Source: Rhizoctonia solani | Lineage: Eukaryota > Basidiomycota > Agaricomycetes > Cantharellales > Ceratobasidiaceae | Reading direction: 5' to 3' | Length of the DNA: 64,000 bases | Assembly: GCF_016906535.1 (NCBI RefSeq) | Contig: NC_057373.1 | Coordinates: 1,054,001-1,118,000, forward strand | Part shown: piece by piece, positions 1 to 11,033 of the stretch | Layout: each line of letters starts with the position of its first letter | Position numbering within the stretch: the stretch's first letter is position 1 | Translations under genes and position numbers: made by a program | Notes under the pieces: model-generated | Databases searched by the model: none | The model's input: only the letters and a program-made list of their open reading frames with translations | What the model was told of the DNA's origin: nothing

Positions 1-253
1 TATTTCGATCGATGATGGTCCGTATTTCGGGAGGGGTGAGAAGTTGGCCAATGGGTACTATGAGCAACCGGTATGGTGGAACACCTCCATTGATAGAGAT
101 TGAGAGCTCTTCGCACTATCCATTTCATTAATTGGTGAAGCATGTGAGGGCGGCGGAACCTACTTGAGCAGGTATCGTCAGGAAGGTAAACTCAAAAGCC
201 CATGAGGAGAGTGTATTGAAGATAAGGGCGAAAAGTATGCTGCGAACGATCAT
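1..253 (-). CDS. Secreted protein with 'PPY' extracellular domain, 3' end cut by window
   Basis: Partial gene reading off the left edge. The first exon (253..164) encodes a hydrophobic signal peptide starting MIVRSILFALIF. A 48-nt intron (163..116) follows, then an exon (115..1). Mature sequence begins near QCEELSISINGG and continues VPPYRLLIVPIG. A Gln-Cys just after the signal peptide followed by 'GG.PPY.L.I.P' is the pattern I know from basidiomycete cell-surface proteins that usually continue into a Ser/Thr-rich stem and one transmembrane helix. Those later parts lie outside the window. Start chosen as the first ATG giving a signal peptide. The function of the family is not known to me. 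Confidence 0.6.
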
Positions 254-650
254 AATATCACTGAAAGCCGTCTTGGATCCGTGCGGCAGACGGTGGGGAG
301 TGGGGAATGAGGTGGTCGGGGTTGACTTTGTCTTTTCACAATTGATGTAACCAGCCGTGGATTACACAACACGTGCCCCCCAAATCCAACCCCTCGGCCA
401 AGTACTTCTTATCGCACCCAGACAAATCCTCTCTTTTATTCGTTACCATGCACTCTCCGGTTATCTGTACTCGCACAGGGTTACGTGTACCCGACTCAAT
501 ACTTCATTGACCGAACAACCCTCAAATGAAGCGATAATTCGGACACACGATCAGCCCTGTGGATGGGTTGGTTGAATTGGAAAACACGGGATAACGACGG
601 GACAACAAACTACTAATACATTGTCTGATCAGATCCTAAAAAAGAGGGCA
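254..650. other. Intergenic, no gene seen
   Basis: About 400 bases between the 5' end of the secreted-protein gene and the 3' end of RPB11. It must hold the promoter of the leftward gene and the RPB11 terminator region. I recognise no specific element; short open frames here look random. Confidence 0.4.
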
Positions 651-1220
651 CTACATATCCATGTAATCACCACCAGGCCTAGATGCTTCTGCACCATAGC
701 CACCATATCTCGATGTGCCATATGGTCCCGATATTTCCTCTCCTGCGTCACTCTCCAAAGCACGCAAATCGAACTTGGTGGTAAATTGCTGCTTGATATC
801 ACTAATCATCCGAATAAGCGCGCTACACGCGTCGAGGAGCACTTGGGTGGGTGTAAACGCTCCATTGGTCTGGACCTTGATGATAAAATAGGGCTCAAGC
901 GGGTGTGGAACCTTGTAACCCGCGAATATAACGGCTTCGTTGGAAAGCAATTGGCTGTTCGTGCGGGCGCGATGAGTGGGCGCCCGCACGCTTAGTTTAA
1001 GATGATAAACTCAAAATGGGTACTGACGCGCGAAGCATGTTGGCCAAGGTGTGATCTTGCTTTACGATTTTGAATGTTGCCGCATTGGGAATTTTGGTAT
1101 CCTCGATTACCTCGATGCTTCACGGCCCAATCAGAAATAGCTACGCGCTGGTCTGAGCCGCACTTACAGCCGCTCCCCATCGGCCAAGGTGAACATTTCG
1201 AATCGGTTCGGGGCATTCAT
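651..1220 (-). CDS. RPB11: DNA-directed RNA polymerase II subunit RPB11
   Basis: Subunit of the RNA polymerase II core that pairs with RPB3 in the alpha-like assembly platform; nuclear. Three exons (1220..1167, 1110..1028, 954..651) give 146 residues. The protein starts MNAPNRFEMFTLADGERL, passes through the alpha-homology motif DHTLANMLRAQLL, then AVIFAGYKVPHPLEPYF and VQTNGAFTP. All are hallmark RPB11 blocks in the right order. The C-terminus is about 30 residues longer than typical and rich in Gly and Tyr (ends YMDM). The frame is intact across both introns. It is divergent from RPL28. Confidence 0.93.
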
Positions 1221-1859
1221 GATTGCTATGAAAAACGAGTCAGTGCCAGCTTAGCAAAAGATGACAGTACAAGTCATTTTGAATAACACGTTGTCTTCGG
1301 AACGCCGAATTCGGTGCTCAGAGGATTGACAGATATAAGTGTAGGTTCTAATCATAGAAAAAATCCATGGAAACATACTCACCGAGTTTCGCGACGGGCT
1401 GAGGTAGTTAAGACAACTGGTGAATAATGTGTCAGTGCTAATTCGACGCGTATTTTGAGAGCAAAATCAGCAGTAATTTGTAAACAGTTTGTCGTCGCGA
1501 CACGACTTTCATAGACAATAAATAATTGAAACCATCATAGCAACTGTCCAAGGAGTGCGACTTACCTGGTTGTGGCCGTAAACAAAAAGATTTGCGGGTA
1601 AGATCACATGGCATACAGACCCTGAATTACCGATGCCATCAACCTGGCATCACTCCGGGACCAAATTGTATACCCAAAATCTCACAAGGACTCGACGACA
1701 CTCCTCAAGGTGAGTCCGTTTGTCGGCTAAAACTATGCCAGAGACGACACAGAGCGCATACATTCTGTCCTGAAGCACTAAATTTTGGTTTTGAGTGATG
1801 GACGAATGGATGGAATTCTGGCGGTTGGATGGACAAGAATGCTAACTTGTGTTGCAGAC
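1221..1859. promoter_or_regulatory. Divergent promoter and 5' UTR region between RPB11 and RPL28
   Basis: About 640 bases. The RPL28 start codon lies 3 bases after a strong acceptor (gttgcag, ending 1857), and a good donor (gtgagt) lies at 1710, so a 5'-UTR intron of about 148 nt (1710..1857) is likely. Such introns are common in fungal ribosomal protein genes. No TATA box is obvious. Intron placement is inferred from splice motifs only. Confidence 0.45.
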
Positions 1860-2452
1860 ATGCCCACCCGCTTCTCCAAGACTCGCAAGCACCGCGGCCA
1901 CGTTTCGGCCGGTCACGGTCGTGTAGGAAAGCACCGCAAGCACCCGGGTGGTCGTGGTCTTGCCGGTGGTCAACACCACCACCGGTACGTTCAGTTCGCT
2001 TTGTACGAAATTCATAGTTAATCGTAGCGCACAGAACCAACTTTGATAAGTACCATCCTGGTTACTTCGGAAAGGTTGGTATGAGGCACTTCCACCTTAC
2101 CCGAAACCAGTACTGGCGACCTGTTGTCAACCTCGACAAGCTCTGGTCACTTGTTCCCGAGGAGGAGAAGAAGGATCTCAAGGAGAACTCCGAGGTCGTT
2201 CCTGTTATTGATGTCTTGCAACACGGCTATGCAAAGGTTTTGGGCAAGGGAACGTGAGTGATGTGGAATCATTCATGAATCAAGCTAAGCCCGATCTCGA
2301 GCAGACTCCCCAAGCTCCCCTTTATCGTAAAAGCCCGATTCGTCTCCGCAAAGGCAGAGTAAGCTCGCTTGAATAGCAAATATGAACACAACTAATAAGT
2401 CATTAGGGCGAAGATCAAGGAGGCCGGCGGTGTCGTCTCATTGGTGGCATAA
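1860..2452 (+). CDS. RPL28: 60S ribosomal protein L28 (L27a, uL15)
   Basis: Cytosolic large-subunit ribosomal protein. Four exons (1860..1984, 2035..2253, 2305..2358, 2407..2452) give 147 residues, the normal length. Family hallmarks: start [20 protein letters not shown], the Gly/His-rich segment [33 protein letters not shown], and the C-terminal [14 protein letters not shown]. All splice junctions keep frame. Its 3' end lies 165 bases from the convergent MTG1 stop. Confidence 0.96.
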
Positions 2453-2617
2453 GCTTATGCTTTCTCCTTCTGGCATGTTTTCATTTCTCCATAGCCGCAA
2501 TCCATGCACCCTCGCCGCGTTGTAAAATTATGAGACTATGCACGACATCTTCTTTGAACGCATTGACCAGTGTGAAAGTGTATTTTTGTGCAAAGGAGAG
2601 AACGGATTTCTTTTACT

Positions 2618-4007
2618 TCATTTGGTAGTGCTTGCACGACGCTGGGTTCGCGCCTTGATCTTTGCTTCCCTCGCCGACTTTTTCTCCTGCCTCAAACTCA
2701 CCCTATCATCACTCCCTTCACTCCGCAAACTCTCGACATAATCTCCGACTGTACGATCCATCAGCGTTTCCATCCCTTCTTCATTAGGGGACTGAGTTCT
2801 GTCGCCTAGTTGACTCGTAAAGTCAAAATCGAATCCCCACCCGAATGGGCTAGGATGCTCAACCCCCCCTCCACTCCTCCACCAATGTACAAACCACCTC
2901 TCTGCTCTTTCCAAGTCCAGCAACCCACCCTTCTGAAGTGTACCTAATCGAGCCGCCAACATCTCCAAAAATTCTTCAGTAGTCGTTGGTTGGGGTGATG
3001 AGGGCGGAAGAACAGACATGTATGCGGGCACTATTGAGATTCGGTCAACAGACATTCGTCGTACACAAGGAACATTACCTTTGGGATTGAGTAAGTATAG
3101 CTTATGCAACAAATATGAGCACATGGTCTCTGTGTCGAACAAGGACTCCTTGATTCCAGCTAATTCTTAAACCTCAGCAACTGTCTTGAACAAATCCGAG
3201 TGAACGCACCGGCGAGGGCCAATTTCATGGCACGTTCTTTCCCTGCTTCTCCTCGACCCAAAAAAGGTACCATAACTCCAGGCGTATCAACTGAATATAT
3301 AAGCGGGTCGGTGTGTAACTTTAGTGGAGTAGAGGTTGTTCTAGTCAAGCCCGGAAGAGGGGAGGTTCTCAGTGCCTTGGCAGCTATAAAGCCTAATCAA
3401 ATTATGGTCCCAAAGAGACTATAAGCACATACCCCCCGCCGTATTACTCCACCTCAAAGCATTCAAAAGTGTCGACTTGCCGACATTTGGCATACCAATC
3501 ACTAGCACATTGTAAGACGATGATTGATCCGCGCGGTCTTTCACCAGTGCTGTTGAAAGGGTTAACGCGGACACCATGGGAGTAAGCTCAATGACGGACA
3601 TACTATATCCGAGTGTAGCCGGCGGATTGTATGGGGCTTTCCTTCGGCGGTGAAATGAACGCGATGGTTGAAGTGTTTAGACAGAGCTTTTCTCAGCGGC
3701 TATTTGGTAATAAGATCGAACACCGAACAGACATCATCACAGAACGTACCTCCTCTCCCCACTTTGGTACTAAATCTCTTTTGGTATATACTACAATACG
3801 CTCGCAGAGCCCACTCGAGCGACCCTTCCTCCAGCTTTCTAAGGCGTCTTCAAATTCAGGATTGATAGATGTTAAAGGAAGCCGAGAGTCGCGGGCTTCA
3901 AGTACGATGTGCGTACGTGCAAGGAGTTCGGGGAGCTGTGTGAAAAACCGACGCATGTGGCCGGGATACCATGATGGGGCGATCGGGAGTAGTGGAGGTG
4001 CTTTCAT
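2618..4007 (-). CDS. MTG1: Mitochondrial ribosome assembly GTPase MTG1 (YlqF family)
   Basis: Circularly permuted GTPase of the inner mitochondrial membrane needed for assembly of the large mitoribosomal subunit. In order: WYPGHMRRFF and HIVLEARDSRLPLT near the N-terminus, VVYTKRDLVPKWG (G4), GMPNVGKSTLLNALR (G1/P-loop), DTPGVM (G3), and a long C-terminal region ending RRASTTK. G4 before G1 is diagnostic. The first intron is clear (3749..3700, joining GEE to PLRKALSKHF). The second, near 3604, needs either an unusual donor or one extra base to hold frame, so its junction is unresolved. It is divergent from the RRM gene. Confidence 0.85.
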
Positions 4008-4097
4008 GTCAACAGTATTGAACTTAAAATTCGTTGATTATATATGATACTTGATTTGGGAGGTTCAGTCAATCTCAAAATGATGGGCGAGCACGGT

Positions 4098-4103
4098 CAC
4101 GTG
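4098..4103. promoter_or_regulatory. CACGTG E-box core in MTG1/RRM divergent promoter
   Basis: Palindromic CACGTG core preceded by T, in the 259-bp space between the divergent MTG1 and RRM genes. It is a potential bHLH (Cbf1/Pho4-type) binding site. The same core recurs in other divergent promoters of the window. Confidence 0.4.
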
Positions 4104-4266
4104 CACGCCGCTGACAGCGATCAAGCGCCGTTAGATCATTCGACCCCACCACTCCTAGGTCGCCAGAAAAAGCCTCGTTTACGGTTTCGATCACGATTTT
4201 GCTCGGGACAAGCCCACGACTCCAGCAACTGACACGTCAAGGCAATACCTTGGCCTAATTTTCACC

Positions 4267-5283
4267 ATGAGCGGCCCTCATCGTCGTGGCAATACTACCC
4301 GGGGCCATTCGGATTACCGAGCCTACTCCCGAAACCAAAGGATTATAGGATCCAACGCAGGAAGAGTACCACCTGCATGGAGATATCAACGACCCCGTGC
4401 ACCGCGGATCATGCACGAAAGCGAACTGGTCAACTTGGGTGGCGGCTATGCAAGACTACCCCACCAGGAAGGCTCAAAGATATATATCTCACACTTACCC
4501 CCAGATGTGGACGATTTGGATGTGAACGTGAGTCATCAAAAGCAACTTCGCGGCAAAAGTACTAATAGCTCATTAATTTTCATAGCAATTACTGACCGAG
4601 ACCATTGGACCTGTGGTCTACGCTTTTGTAGTGTACGATGCTCGAGGCATGACAAAAATGTCGGCGGTAGCAAGCTTCGTAGATCCAGAACATGCGTTCA
4701 AAGCGGTTGAACTGTATAATGGCAAAGTCATTGACGGGAGTGAGTCTGTTTGCTTGTCGACTGTTTTTACTGACCCAATGTTGACATATCTTTTAGAGGA
4801 ACCTATTCGAGTCGAACAAATTGGAATGAATCCTAAGTTACGCACTGGACCCCTCATGAACTCTAGGGACAATACTTCCGTTGCTAAGGCTGGGACTGTT
4901 GGGCAGGGGGCGAAGTCTCTTATCGACCGCGTTACTCAAGCGCCCAAGTAAGTGGTGAATGTTGGGGGACTCTCGTATTACCATCATAACCATCTTATGT
5001 CAACAGACCCCCAGCATCGCTCCTTAATCGTGTTTCTGCACGCCCTGCTCCCCTCTTTCCGACACCTGTTACTACTAACGATAGCGTCAAGAAACTTCCG
5101 GACCGAATACAGCCAATTTCTACCACCACAAACGGCGCTGCTCATGCTCACCCGCCTCCAAAGCTCAAACGCGTGAAGAAGGGGCCAAAACGGCTACAAA
5201 AGTTTGCGCAACTCCAGCAATTAGAACAAGAAATGGATCAGTACAGGAGCTCTGCTCCTACTGGACTTGGTTTGCGTGGATAA
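4267..5283 (+). CDS. RRM protein, ALY/REF (Yra1)-like mRNA export factor
   Basis: Four exons (4267..4527, 4586..4739, 4797..4947, 5007..5283) give 280 residues with all junctions in frame. The N-terminus is Arg/Gly-rich (MSGPHRRGNTTRGHSD). A single RRM runs from about residue 77: RNP2-like KIYISHLPPDV, and RNP1-like region MTKMSAVASFVD, then AVELYNGKVIDGKEPIRVEQI. The C-terminus ends with basic KRVKKGPKRLQK and then LEQEMDQYR, resembling the short acidic helix at the end of ALY/FoP-type proteins. In that family the role is coupling transcription to mRNA export through TREX. Family membership is inferred from this architecture; another nuclear RRM protein is possible. Confidence 0.65.
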
Positions 5284-5461
5284 CTTGTTAGCGGTCTATT
5301 TATTTCTTTATCGTTTCGCACCGTTTTGTTGCTATCGAAGGCTAGTCGCGTCTAAGTATTTGGGTTTTATATTGGACTAGGCAGGGTTAATGGAACAATT
5401 CTATACTATACGATAAACACAGTAAAAGTACACCACAAGCAGATGAAAGACAAAAGCTCGA

Positions 5462-6115
5462 TTAGAGGTCCTGAGACTGGCCTGGAACTCCTTTCTTGTC
5501 GCCGGGCTTGGTAGTCTTGTTGGGGAGGAGCTCGGGAGGAATGTAAGGAACAACACCACCCTGGCTGATAATAACGTGACCCAAGAGCTTGTTTAATCTG
5601 CGTTCGTGTCAGTATACTAATTGGCACAATTGGCCAAAATCAAGACTTACTCCTCATCGTTCTTGATAGCGAGTTGCAAGTGGCGAGGCACAATACGCGC
5701 CTTTTTGTTATCTATCGGTCTATATCAGCAAACGATTCTTGATTACTGTGTTTAATTGCAACTCACCGCGAGCAGCATTGCCAGCCAATTCGAGGATTTC
5801 AGCGGCAAGGTACTCGAGCACAGCAGCCAGATAAACTGCCAACTTAATCAGCGACTTTGAATTGTCAGTAAAGTTGAATAACACGTACCAGGTGCACCAG
5901 CACCGACACGTTGAGCGTAATTACCCTTCTTCAACATCCTGTGGATACGACCGACAGGGAACTGGAGACCGGCCTTGGCCGAGCGGGATTGAGTTTTGGC
6001 CTCGGAGGAGCCGGCCTTGCCGCCCTTAGCACCAGATTTTCCACCCTTGCCTGTACAAATTGAGTAAACTTTCATATCAATCGAATAAATTCAAAAAAAA
6101 ATGCTTACCAGACAT
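5462..6115 (-). CDS. HTA1: Histone H2A
   Basis: Core nucleosome histone. Five exons (6115..6109, 6050..5889, 5837..5767 read with small gaps to 5835, 5711..5651, 5597..5462) encode 144 residues. The first exon is only seven bases. Hallmarks: [20 protein letters not shown], the acidic patch region [33 protein letters not shown], and the C-terminal SQDL, i.e. the SQ(E/D)(L/I) motif phosphorylated after DNA damage (gamma-H2A). So this canonical H2A also plays the H2AX role, as usual in fungi. A TATA box lies about 130 bp upstream. Confidence 0.95.
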
Positions 6116-6241
6116 GTTGGTTCAAAAACTATGTAGTTCGGTTGATGAAGTTCGGTTGGTGCAACAAGTACTAAAACTCAAGCAGAGGACGAGTGGTGGT
6201 CGAGAGAGAGTGGTGTGGTAGATGCGTTCAGCGCCTCGAGT

Positions 6242-6248
6242 CTTTATA
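6242..6248 (-). promoter_or_regulatory. TATA box of histone H2A gene
   Basis: TATAAAG on the minus strand about 127 bases upstream of the H2A ATG, in the space shared with ATP10. Position and sequence fit a regulated histone promoter. Confidence 0.5.
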
Positions 6249-6288
6249 GCTCAGCGCGTGAGTGTTAAGCCACAAACAACAAACATAC

Positions 6289-6297
6289 TCACGTGAC
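6289..6297. promoter_or_regulatory. TCACGTGAC element between H2A and ATP10
   Basis: Near-palindromic TCACGTGAC in the 211-bp divergent promoter of H2A and ATP10, only about 30 bases before the ATP10 start. It matches bHLH factors of the Cbf1/USF class in other organisms. Confidence 0.4.
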
Positions 6298-6326
6298 TCG
6301 AGCATTATTTCTAGCGCCTAGAAATT

Positions 6327-7459
6327 ATGCTTTCAAATATCTGTCGCATTCGACAGAATGGACGATTGTGTATTGCCCGAGCCATAACTGCGCCTCGAGT
6401 GCGATGTATTCAGTTCAATAGCAGCTCTCGCTCTGCGCCTCTACCGGAAAACAAAACTGGTTCTAACCCTCAAACCACCGAGGAACCCAATCGAATTCCC
6501 ACTGAAACCCCCGAGGATACGGGAGTCCCCCTTCAATTCCTCTCCAGGCCACTTGGCGTTACCGAGGTGCCCTCTGCATTGCCAAAAAGCTGGGAAGCTA
6601 AACGAGAAGAATTGCTCGATAGAGAAAAGCATATAGAGAGGCGTCGACACTTGTGGGCATTATTATCCTTACTGAATGTGCTTCAAATTCACTCGATGCA
6701 TCAACAGGGTAAAACAAGTCACTAGGGGGTACTTTCATGATTTTCACAAGTTAAAACATCATGGTGGGAAAATGTGGATTGCACCACGAGTGCTCATTCG
6801 AGATGATGTGAGTAGGGTATGACTACCATGGATACATAGTCCAAATATTGATCAGCGCAAAAGAAAGCGCTATACTTCCCCGATGTAAAAGGAGTTTCGT
6901 TGGACAACCGAAGCACGGTACATACTACATCTGCTTGCGTGGGTCAGATCACCCTGCTATCGATTCTCTCTACCAAAATATCCGAATTACATGCACAATC
7001 TTTGTCGAACAAACTCTCGAAGAACACAAGCACAACAAAAAATTTCAATATATGCAGGTGCGCCCACCCACCTGAGTCCTGATTAGTGCACACTTGACGA
7101 TATGGTTTCAGATCAACCTTCAAGAGAATTTACTAAAATCATGGCTCGTCTCGTTGTCGTTATCCTCGCTCCGTAGCGTAGTTCCACCTGAATTTCATTC
7201 CACTTACCTTTTATCCAGTCAAAATATGGAATATCTACGTGTACCGCTTGGTAAATTAATCCCATGTTTAACTGAGCGGAATTTCCTAACCATGCGAGCT
7301 GTAGGTATGGAGAACAAACACATTGGTTATACCTATCTGGTGGACGAGAACCTCAAAGTCCGATGGGCGGGTTGTGCTTTCGCACGTCCCGAAGAGTCGG
7401 AAGCACTTGCGAATTGTACACGGGTATTATTGGACCGACTCGCGGGCAATAAGACGTAA
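6327..7459 (+). CDS. ATP10: Mitochondrial F1Fo-ATP synthase assembly factor ATP10
   Basis: Chaperone for insertion of Atp6 into the Fo sector at the inner mitochondrial membrane. The N-terminus is Arg-rich and acid-poor, fitting a presequence. Family blocks: FLSRPLGVTEVP, GYFHDFHKLKHHGGKMWIAP, ALYFPDVKGVSLDN, INLQENLLKSWLVS, and LVDENLKVRWAGCA. First introns are 6653..6707 and 6808..6863. One frame break exists: SELHAQS is followed out of frame by FVEQTLEEHKHNKKFQYMQ at 6999..7003, repaired by one extra T in a three-T run. I read this as a one-base consensus loss or a real lesion. Confidence 0.85.
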
Positions 7460-7643
7460 CTACTAGGAACAAGCAAGAGGCTTGATACACTAAAACCACA
7501 TTGAATCGTGACAGCGCCCTGATAACTTAGAGATTCAAACACCTGTCACCATTAACAAGACCACTTCTCTGAAATGTTAAGTTTGCTTCAACGCTCTGGC
7601 GTGCCCGAGCGTGAACTTGAATCATTGCGGGTCAGGCCATGTG

Positions 7644-8358
7644 TCACCATAGACGATCTAATCTTACCTGCCACCAGAGGCCAACTAGAACGCTGACCAC
7701 CCCATGAAGGGCCCCCCATATCTTCTCTGGAGTAATCGAAGCACTGAGCTCATAAATTGCTTAAATCCAGGGATTTTCTCAACAAATGATACACTCACGA
7801 TTCCGCAACGGACCCTAGTGAATGAGGGATAAAACGCGGGCTTTGGAATAATACTGTGGCAGCGATACTATGATAAGCGAGCAATTGGAGAGCAAATGCG
7901 CGTTTTCCAGGTAGGAATTCTGAGGGCCCGAGGTGCATTAGTGCATTGGCTATGGAGCGATGAGCATGATAGAAGGGTGCTTACCTGGCAAGTTAAAGCA
8001 CAACAGTGATGCAAGACATGATGCAAGCAGTAGCGCGGAGTATAGCTATATATGATCAAGGATGATTTCATTCAATTCACCCCAGATTTAATTCAACTGA
8101 CCTTGAGCAGCACGAGTGTCGTATTGGTAAGTTGAATAAACGGTAAGCTATGTCCAGCCCAGATTCCCTGTAAGCACCAATATAGATTCTTTGTTAGAGA
8201 CTGGATAACACTTATGTGTCCATGGCATACCTGTAGTGCAAAAGGTGCTTCGACAGCAATGTGCAACAGAAAAACCACAGACCTACGCAGAGAGTTAAGT
8301 CAGTAATGACATGGGTGGTTTATGCTATGACACACAGCGGATGGCGAGGAGTAGACAT
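7644..8358 (-). CDS. Small multi-pass membrane protein, function unknown
   Basis: Reconstructed from about six short exons with good splice sites. It starts MSTPRHPL and contains hydrophobic segments VVFLLHIAVEAPFALQ, LYSALLLASCLASLLCF, HSIAATVLF and LHGVVSVLVGLWWQ, so three to four transmembrane helices in about 150 residues. Between helices 2 and 3 lies LMHLGPSEFLPGKRAFALQ. I recognise no enzyme motif. The last exon end (7644) is the first stop after VGLWWQ and could be wrong if one more intron follows. It lies between ATP10 and the bHLH gene with no functional hint. Confidence 0.5.
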
Positions 8359-8706
8359 CTTCGACTGGATTGCGGGTGGCGGAAATGTTAGAGGGGGCTA
8401 CAGGAATCAAAGTTTATATGCGTGACCGATGTTGCTCCAGGGACGTCGTGTGCCATGTGGACTATTCCCGTTTGATAAGCGGACATGGTGTCCAAGATAA
8501 ACTGACTTGAATCACAATTCAAATTGCTTCAGTGTATTCAGTAATATCATAACTAGACTACACTTCACGAGCACATATGCAACGAATAGAATGTAAAGAA
8601 TATACACCAATTCTATACCTCCAAACCGAAAAAAAATCCACACCACTAACGATCGACCACCTGGCAACTTTTAAATAGGAAGAGAATATATATGTAAGCC
8701 AAGTGT
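8359..8706. other. Intergenic, nothing recognised
   Basis: About 350 A+T-rich bases upstream of the small membrane protein gene and downstream of the bHLH gene. It presumably holds the promoter of the former and the 3' UTR of the latter. No coding or structural signal seen. Confidence 0.35.
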
Positions 8707-10891
8707 TCAATCAGCTTCTTCACCATCTTCCTCGTCATGCTCTGCGATTGCAGCCACTTGTGATTTTAATTTCTCAGTTGGTCGAGATGCCATCCTTGCT
8801 GATTTATTCTCTTCGTTGTCCTCTTCTATAGCATCAATGTTTGCATCTAAATCGCACCCTGGTGGCAAATCCGCATTGGGTCCCAGCTGTTCTCTCAACA
8901 TTTGAATTTCTTTTTTGAGTTCTTCAATAGCACTGTCCCGACGTTCAACCCGTCGGCCAAGCTTGACGATCCACTCGTTAGAAAACCTAAGTAACGCAAG
9001 TTTGCTTACTGCACGATTAGGGTTATCTTCTCCGCCCGGGACGTTCCGTGGTGGCCCGCGCGGAGGTGCAGCACCAGGGTCAAGTTCTGCACAGGCTGAA
9101 AGGGTGATAGGAGGTAAAAGGAGACGCAGGTCATCAAAGCCAGCCTTCAGTGAATCTCGACGTTTTTGTTCAGCCGCTTTATGAGATGTTTTGCGTCCAT
9201 CTGGGCCGTAAGAGGAGTTACTGCTAGAAGGATTAATTCCAAGTGCCACGGCACGCCCTTCGAGTGTATTTTGGTAGTTGGATTTGGTAGATAAATGCGC
9301 GATGGCCTCGGCTGTAAGACCTAAAAATACGCACGCTTAAGCTTCGGTAAGAGCGAGAGCGGGCCAGTCACATACCTGACTTGATGGCTGGACTAATCAT
9401 CGGTAGAATCGCAGGGCTTTGGCGCACGCTCGTTCCTGCCTTGGGTATCGCAACCTTCCCCTTTGGCACTTTGAAAACATGGTTGGCTTCTTTTGTCTTA
9501 TCTTTCTTACTCGAAGTGGTCGCATCCCTTGACGCGCTGGCCGTCTCTGAGGGAAGGTCGCTAGTGCCCAACTGAGGGCCATCCGGGCCGTGTCGGAGCC
9601 CGGTTGGCTGTGTCGCATTGTGACCAAGATTCATTAGCGATGCAGGAGTGACAGGCGCTAACGAAGGGCTTCCATTAGTGCTGGCGGCAGGTGTGGCATC
9701 TGCACTCTCCGGTTGTTCCATAATAGTATCTACCTCCTGGCCAGGAGAGCTGCGTGCTATAGGTACGGCCGGCGGGGGCATCGAAAAGGTCGCAGATAGG
9801 TCAACAGGCGATGGTGTCGAGTTCGGGAGGTCTCCGACCGGCTCGATCGTCCCAGATGGGTGGGGGCTCGGGAGTGGAGAAGCGCGGGGCTGAATAACAC
9901 TGTCACCACGTGGCCGCGTGCGGGGTGTACGTTTGGCACTAGTCGCTGCCTTGGATGGAGGAGTGGGCTTAACGAGCGGAGAGGCACGTTTACGGACGGC
10001 TTCTACATCAGACGTTGCAGAGCGCTTTGATCTTGAGGGCCCAAATGAAGGAGATGGCAGTGGTGGGAAGCTTTTTTGAGCTGGGGATGGGATCGCAGAT
10101 GCTGTGCCTTGGGCAAATGATAGACGGGGGTTGGGAGAGGGCTGAATAGCGGGTGAAGTCAAGGGAGATAGAAAATCCGTGGGGGTTCCATGATGGGTCT
10201 GTGGAAAGGGCGAGGGGTGGATGCCGCACCCATTAAGTGGGGTCATAGCAGGAGAGAGTAATGAACGGTATAGATCCTAGAAATATGTTAGGGAGAGAGT
10301 ACACACAACCATAATACGTACTGCATGATTGCCAAGAGCTGATGAAACTAAGTTTGGATCGTATACCACAGGCCTAAGTTCAGTGCTTGATACTACAAGG
10401 GATGACTTGTTAGATATTAACCATGCAAACTGGTGGGACCCACCAGGTGTTATTAAGCCCTGGTACCCAACTGGTACATGGGGGGCCGGGGGTGGGCAGC
10501 CCATAATTCGAGCTATGTGGACGCATGTGTTAATCAGGGACCGGCACGGCACAAATATTCGGCCGTACCTGTTGTTGAAGAATCCGGTTTTGGAGCTGAT
10601 TCAACTCGTTCAGCCGGCGCTGTTGTTCAATATGATGCTGAAGACGGGCGATTTCAGCATTCCGACCATTTGTGGAGTACTATATCCTTGGGTGTGATCT
10701 GGGATAGGGTTAAGCATCGGAGACGGGTGTGTTGAGTGGGGTCCTGAGAGGGAATCCATCTGCATTTGGTTGCTGGCTGCATTATTAGGATCTCCTGTAG
10801 CGACAAATAGGTCGAAATTTGGAAAATCGAGGTTTAAATCGGGCATTTCATCCGCTTGTCGGGACATCTCCAGCGGATTGGAGGAGTTCAT
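8707..10891 (-). CDS. bHLH transcription factor (possibly Pho4/NUC-1-like)
   Basis: Nuclear DNA-binding regulator. The N-terminal acidic segment is DLNLDFPNFDLF, then a Gln-rich coiled coil (IEQQRRLNELNQLQNRILQQ), a long Pro/Ser-rich middle with KR patches, and a C-terminal bHLH: basic region RKTSHKAAEQKRRDSLKAGF, helix 1 FDDLRLLLPP, an extended loop of about 40 residues rich in Pro/Gly, helix 2 VSKLALLRFSNEWIVKL, and a leucine-repeat extension. A long loop plus this basic region resembles fungal phosphate regulators, but that assignment is a guess. A frame break at about 10630..10640 (QMV to RNAEIARL) is repaired by one added base. Confidence 0.75.
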
Positions 10892-11033
10892 TGGGGAGAG
10901 GAGAAGGTTAAATGGCTGTCGTATTTGTCAAATGCACCACGTGAAGATTTGGAAGAAGATCCTTTTGAAATTGCTTGCCCATTACGCAAGCACACCCTCG
11001 GATACGTGGTGCATTCGTTTCTCCTCATCCACA

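Noticed and set aside
10640..10668. 29-base GT..AG 'intron' in the bHLH gene that would restore frame
   Set aside because: Far shorter than every other intron here; it would remove coiled-coil codons that fit if one base is added instead.
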